Source: Streptomyces peucetius (GTDB lineage Bacteria > Actinomycetota > Actinomycetes > Streptomycetales > Streptomycetaceae). Taken from it: a stretch of 64,000 nucleotides of DNA. Within the stretch, counting starts at the first letter, position 1; each line of letters opens with the position of its first letter. Shown here in pieces: positions 18,203 through 30,495 of the stretch. The translations under genes and the position numbers were made by a program. The notes beneath the pieces are model-generated. The model worked only from the letters and a program-made list of their open reading frames with translations. It made no database searches and had not been told where the DNA came from. Where the stretch lies: assembly GCF_025854275.1 (NCBI RefSeq), contig NZ_CP107567.1:7936001-8000000 (forward strand). Direction: 5' to 3'.

Positions 18203-19918
18203 ATGGCCGCCCAACAGATGGCGACTTCGCCAGGTGACACATCGGATGCGGAACGAGTGGGGACGCGCCGCAGGTCGTCGATCGCGCCACGTGTCTTCTG
18301 GCCCTCCGCGATCCTCATCGTTGCTTTCGTGCTGTACGCCACGATCTTCAGGGGCGCGGCACAGGGCCATGTCAGCACGGTTCAAGAGAAAATCGTCGGC
18401 GGTCTTGGCTGGTATTACACCGCCATTGTCTCGCTCTTTGTGATCTTCGCCCTCTGGGTCGGTGTCGGACGGTACGGAGATATCAAACTCGGCAAGGACG
18501 ATGAGAAGCCGGAGTTCGGCCTGGGGTCGTGGCTGGCGATGCTGTTTGCCGCCGGTATGGGTATCGGGCTGGTCTTCTGGGGAGTCGCCGAGCCGCTGAA
18601 CCACTTCGTCAACCCCAGGCCGGGAGTCGGCGAAAGTGCAGCCGATCGGGGCGAGTTCTCCATGGTGCAGACGTTCCTGCACTGGGGCATCCACCCGTGG
18701 GCGATCTACGTCGTGGTCGGCCTGACAGTCGCGTACTCCGTGCACCGCAAGGGCCGCCCGGTCTCGATCCGCTGGGCCCTGGAGCCGATTCTGGGCAACC
18801 GGATCAGGGGCCGCTGGGGGGATGCCATCGACGTCATCGCGATCATCGGAACGGTCTTCGGTGTGGCTACCTCCCTCGGCTTCGGCGTGCTGCAGATCTC
18901 CTCCGGACTGGAGTTCGAGGGGTGGGTGGCCGACCCCGGTCGGACCGTGCAGGTCGCCCTCGTCATCGGCATCTCCGTGGTCGCCGCCGTCTCCGTGGTC
19001 ACCGGCGTCGCCAAGGGCATCAAGTGGCTGTCGAACACCAATATGGCACTGGCTACCGTGATCCTGCTGTTCGTTCTCATCGCCGGCCCGACGCTCTTCA
19101 TCCTCAACGGCTTTGTCCAGGACATCGGCGCGTATCTGCAGAACATCCTCGCGCTGAGCTTTGACACCGGTGCTGCGCAGGGCGACGCCGGCACCGCATG
19201 GGTCAAGGCGTGGACGGTCTTCTACTGGGGCTGGTGGATTTCCTGGGCCCCGTTCGTCGGCATCTTCATCGCCCGCATTTCCCGCGGCCGCACCGTCCGT
19301 GAGTTCGTCACCGGCGTGCTGCTGGTACCGACCCTCCTGACCTTCCTCTGGTTCGCCGTCTTCGGCGGCTCGGCGCTGCACCGTGAGATGTTCGGCGCCG
19401 ACGGACTCGTCGGTGCCGGTGGCGCGGTCGACACGAACAGCGCGCTCTTCCGACTGCTCGACGCGCTGCCGGGCAGCACGATCGTCGCCGGGATGGCGAT
19501 CTTGCTGATCGTGCTGTTCTTCGTCACCTCCTCCGACTCGGGCAGCTATGTGGTCGCCATGCTGTCCTCCGGCGGCAACCCCCATCCGCCGGTGTGGAAC
19601 CGGCTGTTCTGGGCGGCCGCTCAGGGCGCCGTGGCCGTCGCGCTGCTGGTCGCCAGCGGCACCGGCACTGCCTCCCTGACCACGCTGCAGACGGTTGCGA
19701 TCATCATCGCGGTGCCGTTCAGCCTGGTGATGCTCGGCATGTGTATCGCTACCATCAGGTCCTTCCACCGGGAGCGCCAGGCCCATCTGGCGGCCCAGCG
19801 GAGAAAGCAGCACGAGCGGCTCGTCGACGAGGCCGTCGCGGCGATCGAGGAGGGAATGGAGAACGGCACCCTCTCCGGAGGGTCAGGCGACTCCGACACC
19901 GTGCTGGGCAAGAGGTAG
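18203..19918 (+). CDS. BCCT-family betaine/choline/carnitine transporter, copy 1
   Basis: 571 residues from ATG 18203 (GGAAG upstream). About 12 membrane segments. Family signatures: GIGLVFWGVAEPLNHF, FLHWGIHPWAIYVVVG and the Trp-rich YWGWWISWAPFVGIFIARIS loop followed by RGRTVREF. BCCT carriers import quaternary ammonium compounds such as glycine betaine using Na+ or H+. A charged C-terminal tail (HERLVDEAVAAIEEGMENG) could be regulatory, as in osmosensing members. Its own operator P7 and the adjoining catabolic genes suggest nutritional uptake rather than only osmoprotection. A copy with a frameshift lies at 38476. Confidence 0.93.
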   Translation: MAAQQMATSPGDTSDAERVGTRRRSSIAPRVFWPSAILIVAFVLYATIFRGAAQGHVSTVQEKIVGGLGWYYTAIVSLFVIFALWVGVGRYGDIKLGKDDEKPEFGLGSWLAMLFAAGMGIGLVFWGVAEPLNHFVNPRPGVGESAADRGEFSMVQTFLHWGIHPWAIYVVVGLTVAYSVHRKGRPVSIRWALEPILGNRIRGRWGDAIDVIAIIGTVFGVATSLGFGVLQISSGLEFEGWVADPGRTVQVALVIGISVVAAVSVVTGVAKGIKWLSNTNMALATVILLFVLIAGPTLFILNGFVQDIGAYLQNILALSFDTGAAQGDAGTAWVKAWTVFYWGWWISWAPFVGIFIARISRGRTVREFVTGVLLVPTLLTFLWFAVFGGSALHREMFGADGLVGAGGAVDTNSALFRLLDALPGSTIVAGMAILLIVLFFVTSSDSGSYVVAMLSSGGNPHPPVWNRLFWAAAQGAVAVALLVASGTGTASLTTLQTVAIIIAVPFSLVMLGMCIATIRSFHRERQAHLAAQRRKQHERLVDEAVAAIEEGMENGTLSGGSGDSDTVLGKR

Positions 19919-19942
19919 CCGCTGCACCGAACTGACGAAGAG

Positions 19943-19970
19943 GCCGCCGCCGGTCCCGACCGGCGGCGGC
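19943..19970 (+). terminator. Terminator hairpin after BCCT transporter 1
   Basis: Perfect 12-bp arms (GCCGCCGCCGGT / ACCGGCGGCGGC) with a CCCG loop, 25 bp after the stop. A second hairpin (CCGTGATACCCC / GGGGCATCACGG) follows at 19972-19999. Confidence 0.75.
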
Positions 19971-20170
19971 TCCGTGATACCCCCTCCGGGGCATCACGGT
20001 GCATGCTCCATGGGCGAACCCCGGGCCATCGCTGCCCCGGTACGCCCGTACGCCCGTACGTGGTCGGTGGACACCAACGGGCAAGCCCGTAGTGAGGCTC
20101 CGACGAGATCCGGCCGCAGGACAAGTTCGCCCGGCCAACCTCTTGACAGCGGTCGCCCAGCAGGCAAACT

Positions 20171-20206
20171 GTTCCTCATGGCGAAGAGGGAAGCGTAATG
20201 CGCAAC
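20171..20206 (+). promoter_or_regulatory. Composite operator P8 upstream of mscR-1
   Basis: Dyads 20171-20187 (GTTCCTCATGGCGAAGA) and 20190-20206 (GAAGCGTAATGCGCAAC), 19 bp apart. Promoter TTGACA 20143-20148 and CAAACT 20165-20170 lie immediately upstream. A 223-nt leader follows in which I found no recognised riboswitch. Confidence 0.68.
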
Positions 20207-20429
20207 AACTGCTCGTCTCGGCCCTCCCAGGCTCCGGGCCCGTCGGTCCGGCGCCCGTTGCCAAGTCGTTCGGTGCATCGCCCGCTGCTCGTGCGGGATC
20301 TCGTGAACAGCGACGTTCACTTCCCTCCCTCGTCAATCGCTCCGGCTGGAGCGATGCGACGTCCCCCGTCATCCAGCACATCCGGTCGAACCTCGCATTC
20401 GGCCCTCTCCCTCAATGAGGAGATCGACA

Positions 20430-21518
20430 GTGACACACGAGGTACGCGCCGTCGTCGCCCGGAAGAAGGGCGCTCCGGTCTCGGTGGAGACCATCCTGGT
20501 TCCCGACCCCGGCCCGGGCGAGGCGCTGGTGCAGGTGCAGGCCTGCGGCGTCTGTCACACCGACCTGCATTACCGGGAGGGCGGGATCGCCGACGAGTTC
20601 CCCTTCCTGCTCGGCCATGAGGCCGCGGGCGTGGTGGAGGCGGTCGGGGATGGCGTCACCGACGTCGCACCCGGCGACTTCGTCGTGCTCAACTGGCGCG
20701 CGGTCTGCGGCGGCCAGTGCCGGGCCTGCAGCAAGGGCAAGCCCTGGTACTGCTTTGCCACCCACAACGCCACCCAGGCGATGACGCTGGCCGACGGCAC
20801 CCCACTGTCCCCGGCTCTGGGTATCGGCGCGTTCTCCGAGAAGACCCTGGTCGCCGCCGGCCAGTGCACCAAGGTGGACTCGACCGCCTCCGCCGCCGCG
20901 GCGGGACTGCTCGGCTGCGGCGTGATGGCCGGGTTCGGCGCCGCGGTCAACACCGGCGGGGTGGGCCGCGGGGACTCGATCGCGGTGATCGGCTGCGGCG
21001 GCGTGGGCATGGCTGCCATCGCGGGCGCCAAGGTGGCCGGTGCCGGCCGCATCATCGCCGTCGACGTCGACGAGCGGAAGCTGAGGTGGGCCGAAAAGTT
21101 CGGCGCCACCGACACCGTCGACTCCTCCAGGACCGACGCCGTCGAGGCCATCCGCGCCCTCACCGGCGGCTTCGGCGCCGACGTCGTCGTGGACGCCGTG
21201 GGTCGTCCTGAAACCTACAAGCAGGCCTTCTACGCCCGCGACCTGGCCGGCACCGCCGTCCTGGTCGGCGTCCCCACCCCGGAACTGACCGTAGACCTCC
21301 CCCTGCTGGACGTCTTCGGCCGCGGCGGGGCACTGAAGTCCTCCTGGTACGGCGACTGCCTGCCCTCCCGGGACTTCCCCGCCCTGATCGACCTCTACTT
21401 GCAAGGCCGCTTCGACCTGGCGGAGTTCGTCAGCGAGAAGATCGCCCTCGACGAGGTGGAAGCGGCGTTCGCCAAGATGCACCGCGGTGAGGTCCTGCGC
21501 TCGGTGGTCGTCCTGTGA
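20430..21518 (+). CDS. mscR: S-(hydroxymethyl)mycothiol dehydrogenase, copy 1
   Basis: 362 residues. GTG 20430 was chosen because GAGGAG ends 8 nt upstream and [10 protein letters not shown] then aligns with [10 protein letters not shown] of copy 2. Zinc alcohol-dehydrogenase fold: [14 protein letters not shown] and GHEAAG (catalytic zinc), a cysteine-rich structural zinc loop, [15 protein letters not shown] (NAD). The enzyme oxidises the formaldehyde-mycothiol adduct to S-formylmycothiol, detoxifying formaldehyde released by demethylation. The structural zinc loop reads CGGQCRAC, one Gly longer than copy 2 (CGQCRAC). It overlaps the next gene by GTGA and starts the unit that runs through the oxygenase at 26986. 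Confidence 0.92.
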   Translation: MTHEVRAVVARKKGAPVSVETILVPDPGPGEALVQVQACGVCHTDLHYREGGIADEFPFLLGHEAAGVVEAVGDGVTDVAPGDFVVLNWRAVCGGQCRACSKGKPWYCFATHNATQAMTLADGTPLSPALGIGAFSEKTLVAAGQCTKVDSTASAAAAGLLGCGVMAGFGAAVNTGGVGRGDSIAVIGCGGVGMAAIAGAKVAGAGRIIAVDVDERKLRWAEKFGATDTVDSSRTDAVEAIRALTGGFGADVVVDAVGRPETYKQAFYARDLAGTAVLVGVPTPELTVDLPLLDVFGRGGALKSSWYGDCLPSRDFPALIDLYLQGRFDLAEFVSEKIALDEVEAAFAKMHRGEVLRSVVVL

Positions 21519-22147
21519 CGGCGCGGATCGAGCACCTGGTCACCTCCGGAACCTTCCAGCTGGACGGGGGTAGTTGGGAGGTGGACAACAACGTCTGGCT
21601 CATCGGTGACGACCGGGAGGTCTTGGTCATCGACGCTGCGCACGACGCAGCGGCGATCGCGGCCGCTGTCGGCGACCGGCGTCTGGTCGGCATCGTGTGC
21701 ACCCACGCCCACAACGACCACATCAACGCCGCCCCTGCTCTCGCCGCCCGCACCGGGGCGCCCATCCTGCTCCATCCGGCCGACGCGGTGCTGTGGAAGG
21801 AGGTGCACCCCGACAGGGAGCACGGGCACTGGGAACTCGTCGACGGCGAGCTGCTGGCCGTGGCAGACACCGGACTGTATGTGCTGCACACTCCCGGGCA
21901 CTCTCCCGGGGCGATCTGCCTGTACGCGCCCGAGCTGGGCGTCCTGTTCTCCGGCGACACTCTTTTCCAGGGCGGTCCCGGGGCCACCGGCCGATCCTAC
22001 TCCGACTTCGACACCATCATCGCCTCCATCCGCGACCGGCTGCTCACGCTCCCCGCCGACACCACCGTCCACCCCGGTCATGGCGCCACCACCTCGATCG
22101 GGGCCGAAGCCCCCCATCTCGACGACTGGATCGCCCGAGGGCACTGA
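21515..22147 (+). CDS. Metallo-beta-lactamase-fold hydrolase paired with mscR, copy 1
   Basis: 210 residues. Zinc motif [12 protein letters not shown] (HxHxDH), [30 protein letters not shown] and a terminal HPGHG. GTG start overlaps the mscR stop. In actinobacteria this gene usually accompanies mscR and is thought to hydrolyse S-formylmycothiol to formate and mycothiol, like FrmB or GloB-type enzymes with other thiols. The pair is repeated at 40314-42034. Chemistry inferred from pairing; fold sure. Confidence 0.85.
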   Translation: MTARIEHLVTSGTFQLDGGSWEVDNNVWLIGDDREVLVIDAAHDAAAIAAAVGDRRLVGIVCTHAHNDHINAAPALAARTGAPILLHPADAVLWKEVHPDREHGHWELVDGELLAVADTGLYVLHTPGHSPGAICLYAPELGVLFSGDTLFQGGPGATGRSYSDFDTIIASIRDRLLTLPADTTVHPGHGATTSIGAEAPHLDDWIARGH

Positions 22148-22168
22148 CCCACCCGCCGCAGAACATGA

Positions 22169-24622
<2,454 letters not shown>

Positions 24623-24683
24623 ACCGGCCACGGGCACGCGCAGAACCAACTCAACGACAGCAAGATTCCCAGGAGATGGACAC

Positions 24684-25832
24684 ATGGCTCCTTCGTACGA
24701 CGTGATCGTCGTCGGTCTGGGCGGGATGGGCAGCGCAGCCGCCTACCACCTTGCCGCCCGCGGTCAGCGAGTGCTCGGCCTGGAGCGCTTCGGCCCGGCC
24801 CACAACCTCGGCTCCAGCCACGGCGGATCCCGTATCTACCGGCAGGCCTACTTCGAGGACCCCGCCTATGTTCCACTGCTGCTCCGCTCCCACGAGCTGT
24901 GGGAGAAGCTGGCCGTCGACTCCGGCCACGAGGTCTTCACCGAAACAGGCGGCCTCATGATCGGCCGCGAGGACAGCCTCGCCTTCGCCGGCACACTCAG
25001 CAGCGCCCAGCAGTGGGGCCTGGACCATGAGGTCCTTGGCGCCGCCGACATCCGGCGCCGCTTCCCCACCTTCAACCCGGCCGCCGAGGACGTCGGCTTC
25101 TACGAGCGCAAGGCCGGCGTCGCCCGGCCGGAGGCCACCGTCACCGCCCACCTGAATCTGGCCCGCGAACACGGCGCCGAGCTGCACTTCGCGGAAATGG
25201 TCCTCGCTTGGGAGGCCGACGGCCCGGGAGGCAAGGCCTGGGTGGTGACCGACCGCGGCACCTACACCGCCGACCGGCTGGTCATCGCCCCCGGCGCCTG
25301 GGCTCCGAAGCTCCTCTCCGGCCTCGGGATGAGCGTGACGGTGGAGCGTCAGGTCATGTACTGGTTCCAGCCCGAAGGCGGAACCGGCCCGTTCACCCCC
25401 GACCGGCACCCCGTCTACATCTGGGAGGACCCGGACGGCACCCAGATCTACGGCTTCCCCTCCCTCGACGGCCCTGACGGAGGCGCCAAGGTCGCCTTCT
25501 TCCGCAAGGGCGTCCCCAGCGACCCGGACACCCTCGACAGGGAAGTCCACCCCGAGGAGACCGCGGCCATCACCGAGTACCTGCGTCCGCGCATTCCCAC
25601 CCTGCCCGGCCGCTTCCTCAAGGCCGCGGCCTGCATGTACAGCAACACTCCGGACGAGCACTTCGTCCTCGCCCAGCACCCCGAGCACCCGCAGGTAACG
25701 GTGGCCTGCGGATTCTCCGGCCACGGCTTCAAGTTCGTGCCCGTGGTCGGCGAGATCCTCGCCGACCTCGCCACAGAAGGCACCACCGAACACCCCATCG
25801 CACTCTTCGACCCCCGCCGTGTGCGCGTGTGA
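24684..25832 (+). CDS. solA: Monomeric sarcosine oxidase (MSOX/N-methyltryptophan oxidase family)
   Basis: 382 residues, ATG with AGGAG upstream. FAD motif [35 protein letters not shown], and [12 protein letters not shown], where the Cys corresponds to the covalent flavin cysteine of MSOX. It oxidises sarcosine to glycine, formaldehyde and H2O2. It is downstream of dimethylglycine oxidase, and its last codons are shared by the direct repeat whose other copy lies at 9027. The heterotetrameric sarcosine oxidase at 52105-57185 gives a second route that uses THF rather than releasing formaldehyde. Confidence 0.9.
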   Translation: MAPSYDVIVVGLGGMGSAAAYHLAARGQRVLGLERFGPAHNLGSSHGGSRIYRQAYFEDPAYVPLLLRSHELWEKLAVDSGHEVFTETGGLMIGREDSLAFAGTLSSAQQWGLDHEVLGAADIRRRFPTFNPAAEDVGFYERKAGVARPEATVTAHLNLAREHGAELHFAEMVLAWEADGPGGKAWVVTDRGTYTADRLVIAPGAWAPKLLSGLGMSVTVERQVMYWFQPEGGTGPFTPDRHPVYIWEDPDGTQIYGFPSLDGPDGGAKVAFFRKGVPSDPDTLDREVHPEETAAITEYLRPRIPTLPGRFLKAAACMYSNTPDEHFVLAQHPEHPQVTVACGFSGHGFKFVPVVGEILADLATEGTTEHPIALFDPRRVRV

Positions 25833-26956
25833 CATCTTCCGAGGTGAGAATGATGAGCAGGACCAGTCTGTCCCCGAGCTTGATCGCCACGTTGTCCGGG
25901 GAGTACTACACCGATCCTTCAGTCTTCGCTGCCGAGCAGGAGCGTGTTTTCGAGGCCATGTGGTTCTGTGCGGTCCGTGCTTCGGAGCTGGCCGGGCCCG
26001 GTGCTTTCCGCACGGTTCAGGTGGGGCGGGAGAGTGTGTTGATCTCGCGTTCCCGGGACGGTTCGGTCAGGGCGTTTTTGAACATCTGCCGGCACCGTGG
26101 TGCGAAGTTGTGCACGGAGGAGTCGGGTGAGGTCAAGCGGGCGTTCCAGTGCCCGTACCATGCCTGGACCTACGGTCTGGACGGCAAGTTGGTCGCGGCT
26201 CCGAATCTGACGTCGATGCCGGACATCGACCGGGTCGAGTACGGGCTGGTCAATGTCCATGTCCGTGAGTGGCTCGGGTATGTGTGGGTGTGTCTTGCGC
26301 AGACGCCGCCGTCGTTCGAGGCGGATGTGATCGGTGCGGTGGCTGAGCGGTTGGGCGGCGCCGAGCCGATCGAGAACTACGGGATCGATGACCTTCGGGT
26401 GGGCCGGCGGATCACGTATGACGTGAAGGCCAACTGGAAGCTGATCATCGAGAATTTCATGGAGTGCTACCACTGCGCCACCATTCATCCCGAACTGACG
26501 GAGGTGTTGCCGGAGTTCGCGGACGGGTTCGCGGCGCAGTACTACGTCGGCCATGGTGCCCGGTTCGGTGAGGAGGTCAAGGGGTTCACGGTCGACGGCG
26601 GTGAGGGTCTGGACCGTATTCCGGGTGTGGCGCAGGAGCAGGATCGTCGCTACTACGCGATCACCGTGCGGCCGCAGGTGTTCGTCAACCTGGTGCCGGA
26701 CCATGTGATCTTCCACCGGATGTATCCGATGGCGCACGATCGCACGGTCGTGGAGTGCGACTGGCTTTACTTGCCCCACGTCGTGGAGAGCGGCAAGGAC
26801 GTGGACCGGTCGGTGGAGCTGTTCCACCGGGTGAACCAGCAGGACTTCGATGCCTGCGAGCGCACCCAGCCGGCGATGAGTTCGAGGGCGTATGCCAAGG
26901 GCGGTGTCCTGGTGCCCAGCGAGCACCACATCGGCGAATTCCACACCTGGCTGCAG
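25811..26956 (+). repeat. 1,146-bp direct repeat, copy 2
   Basis: The partner of 9027-10172. Here the left end is the natural 3' end of the sarcosine oxidase gene, so this looks like the original left junction. It ends at CTGCAG inside the oxygenase gene, after which the two C-termini diverge. Confidence 0.93.
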
Positions 26957-26986
26957 CACAAGCTCGACGCGCGGCCCACTCAGTGA
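25850..26986 (+). CDS. Rieske non-heme iron oxygenase, probable glycine betaine demethylase, copy 2
   Basis: 378 residues. Identical to copy 1 from the start through FHTWLQ, then ends HKLDARPTQ instead of ARLGA. Rieske and mononuclear iron ligands are the same (CRHRGAKLC, CPYHAW, ECYHCATIHPEL). It follows the sarcosine oxidase stop by 17 bp and is the last gene of the unit beginning at mscR-1, so this copy depends on P8, whereas copy 1 has its own operator P2. Electron donors are presumably the ferredoxin/reductase pairs at 6322 and 43517. Confidence 0.85.
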   Translation: MMSRTSLSPSLIATLSGEYYTDPSVFAAEQERVFEAMWFCAVRASELAGPGAFRTVQVGRESVLISRSRDGSVRAFLNICRHRGAKLCTEESGEVKRAFQCPYHAWTYGLDGKLVAAPNLTSMPDIDRVEYGLVNVHVREWLGYVWVCLAQTPPSFEADVIGAVAERLGGAEPIENYGIDDLRVGRRITYDVKANWKLIIENFMECYHCATIHPELTEVLPEFADGFAAQYYVGHGARFGEEVKGFTVDGGEGLDRIPGVAQEQDRRYYAITVRPQVFVNLVPDHVIFHRMYPMAHDRTVVECDWLYLPHVVESGKDVDRSVELFHRVNQQDFDACERTQPAMSSRAYAKGGVLVPSEHHIGEFHTWLQHKLDARPTQ

Positions 26987-27004
26987 CCCGCCCCCACCAG
27001 TACA

Positions 27005-27047
27005 GCCCGTCCACCTGCCGCGCGGCCCCTCCGGCAGGTGGACGGGC
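27005..27047 (+). terminator. Terminator hairpin after oxygenase copy 2
   Basis: Perfect 16-bp arms (GCCCGTCCACCTGCCG at 27005-27020; its complement at 27032-27047) with an 11-nt loop, 19 bp after the stop. It closes the mscR-1 to oxygenase unit. Confidence 0.82.
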
Positions 27048-27159
27048 CCCATCGGCCCATCCCGCACCGTGCAGTGAGGGTGCCGGATCGGCAGCCACCA
27101 CGGTGCGGTCGCGCGCAGGAGTGTTGGCTTATCGCGACAACCGGGACTAGAAGTGTGAT

Positions 27160-30004
27160 ATGCGCAAATTTAGGCGGTCCTCCGTATCGTCTGCCCGGCT
27201 TTTCACCGGGTGGCGTACGCGGGGGGACCGGCGTCCGAGGGGCGGGCAGCCGGCCGGGGGCGAGGGGGACCACGAGGCTCCGCACCGGTCGCCGGTACGC
27301 CTGCCCTCTGTGTTGAGCGTGCTCAGCGTCGCGGGCCAGGTCTTCTTCCTGCAGGTGGCGGTCGTCATGCTGATCGTCGTCGCTGCGGTGGTCGCCCTTG
27401 TGCTGCAGGGTCGGGGTGCGAGCCTGCAGGATGCCCGTGAGCGCTCGCTCGTCGGCGCCGCGACCTTCGCGCGCCCCCCGGGGACGCTGGCCGCCATGAC
27501 ATCCTCCGACCCCAGTGCACGGCTGCAGCCGCGTGCGGAGGAGGCCCGGAAGCTGTCCGGGGTGGACTACGTCATCGCGTTCGACACGGCCGGCTTCCGC
27601 TGGACCCACCCCGACCCGGATCTGATCGGCAAGCGCGTCGTCGGCTCCTATGCGGAAGCGCTCGCCGGCAAGGTGCACCAGGAGACCTACGACACCCCCG
27701 GGGTCGGCCGCGCCGTGGACTCGATGGTCCCCGTCTTCGACACCGACGGCAAGGTCGTCGGGCTGGTGTCGGTCGGCATCACGGTCAAGAGCGTGAACGA
27801 GGAGGTGATGGAACAGCTTCCGCTGCTGCTCGGTTCCGCGGCCGGCGGGCTGGTGCTGGTTACGGGAGGCTCGGCGTTGGTGAGCCGGCGCCTGCGGCGG
27901 CAGACGCACGGTCTGGAGCCGGCGGAGATGACGCGGATGTACGAGCACCACGACGGGGTCCTGCACTCGGTCCGGGAAGGCGTGGTCGTCGTCAGTGGCG
28001 AGGGGCGGTTGCTGCTGGCCAATGATGAGGCGTGCCGTCTGCTGGATCTGCCCGACGACGTGGAGGGCTGGCGGGTCACCGACCTCGGCCTGGCCCCGCG
28101 TACTGCCGCGCTGCTGGCTTCGGGCCGAGCAGCCACCGACGAGGTGCTCCTGGCGGGGGAGAGGCTGCTGGCGGTCAACCTGCGGCCGACCGCCCCGCAT
28201 GGGGGCAGGCCGGGAGCGTGGCGACCCTGCGGGACACCACTGAGCTGCGCGCACTGGCGGGCCGGGCCGAAGTGGCGCGGGAACGCCTTCGACTGCTCTA
28301 CGACGCCGGAGTGCGGATCGGCACCACGCTGGATGTGGTGCGCACCACCGAGGAACTGGCCGAGATCGCGGTCCCCCGGTTCGCCGACTTCGTCACCGTC
28401 GAGTTGCTGGATGCTGTCCGGCTGGGCGAGGAACCGGACGGCGTAACCCTGACCATGCGCCGCACCGCCGTGCGCGGCATCCGGGACGACCACCCGCTGT
28501 ACCCGGCGGGCGCGGTGATCACATTCCTGCCGGCGACGCCGCAGGCGCAGGGCCTGCAGGGCGGTCACGCCGTGCTGGAGCCCGATCTGAGCCTCGGACC
28601 GGGCTGGCAAGCTCCGGATCTTCAGCGGGCGGGGCGCGTCCTGGGCTTCGGCATCCACTCCCTGATCACCGTGCCGTTGCAGGCCCGCGGCGTGGTGCTG
28701 GGGATGGTCGACTTCTGGCGCTCGGAACAGGACTCCTTCGCCGAGGAACTGACCGCCCGTGCGGCGGTGTGCATCGACAACGCCCGCCGCTACACCCGCG
28801 AGCACACCATGGCCGTCACCTTGCAGCGCAGCCTGCTGCCCCACAGCCTGCCCCAGCAATCGGCCCTGGAAGTGGCCCACCGATACCTGCCGGCCCAAGC
28901 CGGAGTGGGCGGGGACTGGTTCGACGTCATCCCCCTGCCCGGCGCCCGCGTCGCCCTGGTCGTCGGCGATGTCGTCGGGCACGGCCTGCACGCGGCCGCC
29001 ACCATGGGCAGCCTGCGCACCGCCGTCCACAACTTCTGCGCCCTCGACCTTCCCCCGACGAGCTCATGGGCCACCTGGACGAGCTGGTCGCCGACATCGA
29101 CCAGAGAGAGGCCGCCGAGGGCGAGAGCGAAGGCGTCACCGGCGCCACCTGCCTGTTCGCGATCTACGACCCGGCCTCCGGCCATTGCAGCATCGTCCGG
29201 GCCGGCCATCCCTCACCCGCCCTTGTGCACCCCGACGGCACCGTCACCTTCCCCGACGTGCCGGTCTCCCCGCCCCTCGGCCTGGGCGCGGGCCTGCCCA
29301 TCGAGACCGCCGAACTGCAACTGCCCGAGGGCTCCCGGCTGGCCCTGTACACCGACGGGCTCGTCGAGGACCGCGACCGCGACATCGACACCGGCCTCGA
29401 ACTCCTGCGAGACGCCCTGGCACACCCCGACCAGACTCCGGAACAGGCGTGTCAGGCGGTGCTCGACGCCCTGGTGCCCGACCGCCCCAGCGACGACATC
29501 GCCCTGCTGGTGGCCCGTACCCGGCTGCTGGACCCGGACCGGGTCGCCGGGTGGGACGTGCCCTCCGATCCAGCTGCGGTGGCCTCCGTCCGCACTGCCT
29601 GCGTCCGTCAGCTGGAGACCTGGGGCCTGGACGAGATCGCCTTCACCACTGAACTCATCCTCAGTGAACTGGTCACCAACGCCATCCGCTACGGAGCCGA
29701 ACCCGTCAGGCTCCGCCTGCTGTACGACCGGTCCAACCTGATCTGCGAAGTCGCCGACGGCAGCAGCACCTCCTCGCACCGGCGCCGGGCGGCCACCACC
29801 GACGAGGGCGGCCGGGGACTGTTCCTCGTCGCCCAGTTCGCCCAGCGCTGGGGCACCCGGTACACCGCCCGCGGCAAGGTCATCTGGACCGAACAGCCAC
29901 TGGACGAGACGGCAGCCGGGCTGGGCGGAGCCACTGGTGATCTCCTGCTGGATGGGGGCACCTTCCAGGCGGAGATCTGGGGGAGGGGCGAGCCGGCGCC
30001 GTGA
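27160..30004 (+). pseudogene. SpoIIE-type PP2C phosphatase with sensor domains (two frameshifts)
   Basis: About 945 residues if joined. N-terminal membrane segment (FFLQVAVVMLIVVAAVVALV), extracellular sensor with GVDYVIAFDTAGFRWTHPDP, second membrane span, PAS-like domain, GAF-like domain (LYDAGVRIGTTLDVVRTTEE), PP2C-type phosphatase (GGDWFDVIPL, GDVVGHGLHAAATM) and a C-terminal HATPase domain (ELILSELVTNAIRYG). Such proteins control anti-sigma factor networks. The frame breaks in a G5 run at 28201-28205 and a C5 run at 29052-29056; adding one base at each restores it. An ATATGCGCAAA half-site lies just before the start. Homopolymer errors are plausible. Confidence 0.78.
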
Positions 30005-30132
30005 CCGCGGGCCGCCACCTCCTGGGCCGGGCCGTCCGCGCGTAGTCGCCCGGTCGGTTTCGGCGGCGGCAACGTGCGTTCGGCATGCCCCTGCTGCGGC
30101 GGCCTCAAGGGACCGGGTCGCGCCCGCTTTCT

Positions 30133-30168
30133 GTTGAGAATGGCGCAACAATGTGCACGGTAGGGGAC
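30133..30168 (+). promoter_or_regulatory. Weaker composite operator P9b
   Basis: First dyad 30133-30149 (GTTGAGAATGGCGCAAC) is good; the partner at the 19-bp register, 30152-30168 (TGTGCACGGTAGGGGAC), is weak. It lies 82 bp upstream of P9. Confidence 0.4.
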
Positions 30169-30185
30169 TGGCGCGGCTTTCTCTC

Positions 30186-30214
30186 TTGACAACCCCCGGG
30201 TCAACCGAAAACAT
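30186..30214 (+). promoter_or_regulatory. Promoter of the 30346-38287 gene cluster
   Basis: TTGACA 30186-30191, 17-bp spacer, AAACAT 30209-30214, with P9 starting at the next base. Confidence 0.55.
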
Positions 30215-30250
30215 GTTGCGCATAGTGAATTTGGTTGTGTTATTCGAGAC
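30215..30250 (+). promoter_or_regulatory. Composite operator P9
   Basis: Dyads 30215-30231 (GTTGCGCATAGTGAATT) and 30234-30250 (GTTGTGTTATTCGAGAC), 19 bp apart. The second dyad shares the unusual GAGAC right arm with P7. Confidence 0.66.
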
Positions 30251-30345
30251 AGCCTTGTTGCTCTCGCTCCGTCGATAAACCGGGTGCCACCCCCGGCCCG
30301 ACGGCTCCCCATCCCAGTCGGGCACCCGCAACCCGGAGGTTCCCC

Positions 30346-30495
30346 ATGATCACGGTGTGCCGGATCGAAAACCTGCAGCCTGGCGAGTCCAGCGGCGTCA
30401 CCTGCCCGCCGGTGAAGGACCCGGTGCGCACCCGCCAGGCCTCCCCGGCAGGCGGCCACGTCCAACTCCACGTCACCGGCGGGGAGCCCGCATGA
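30346..30495 (+). CDS. Ferredoxin remnant lacking the Rieske domain
   Basis: 49 residues with a good start (CGGAGG 6-11 nt upstream) and an ATGA overlap with the reductase. The N-terminus MITVCRIENLQPGES matches MIPACRVADLPRGEA of the intact ferredoxins, and the tail PVKDPVRTRQ...VQLHV matches their C-terminal strand (PARLPVRTHQ...IYVKL). The roughly 60 residues between, including all four cluster ligands, are cleanly missing in frame. It cannot bind a [2Fe-2S] cluster. It may be a vestige kept only for translational coupling to the reductase. Confidence 0.65.
   Translation: MITVCRIENLQPGESSGVTCPPVKDPVRTRQASPAGGHVQLHVTGGEPA

Noticed and set aside
20207..20429. A riboswitch (for example glycine type) in the long leaders before mscR-1, BCCT-1 or glyA
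   Set aside because: I could not find the conserved cores of known glycine, SAM or molybdenum-cofactor riboswitches in these leaders.
27152..27168. A further composite operator in front of the SpoIIE phosphatase
   Set aside because: Only a half-site (ATATGCGCAAA) is present and no partner fits the 19-bp register.
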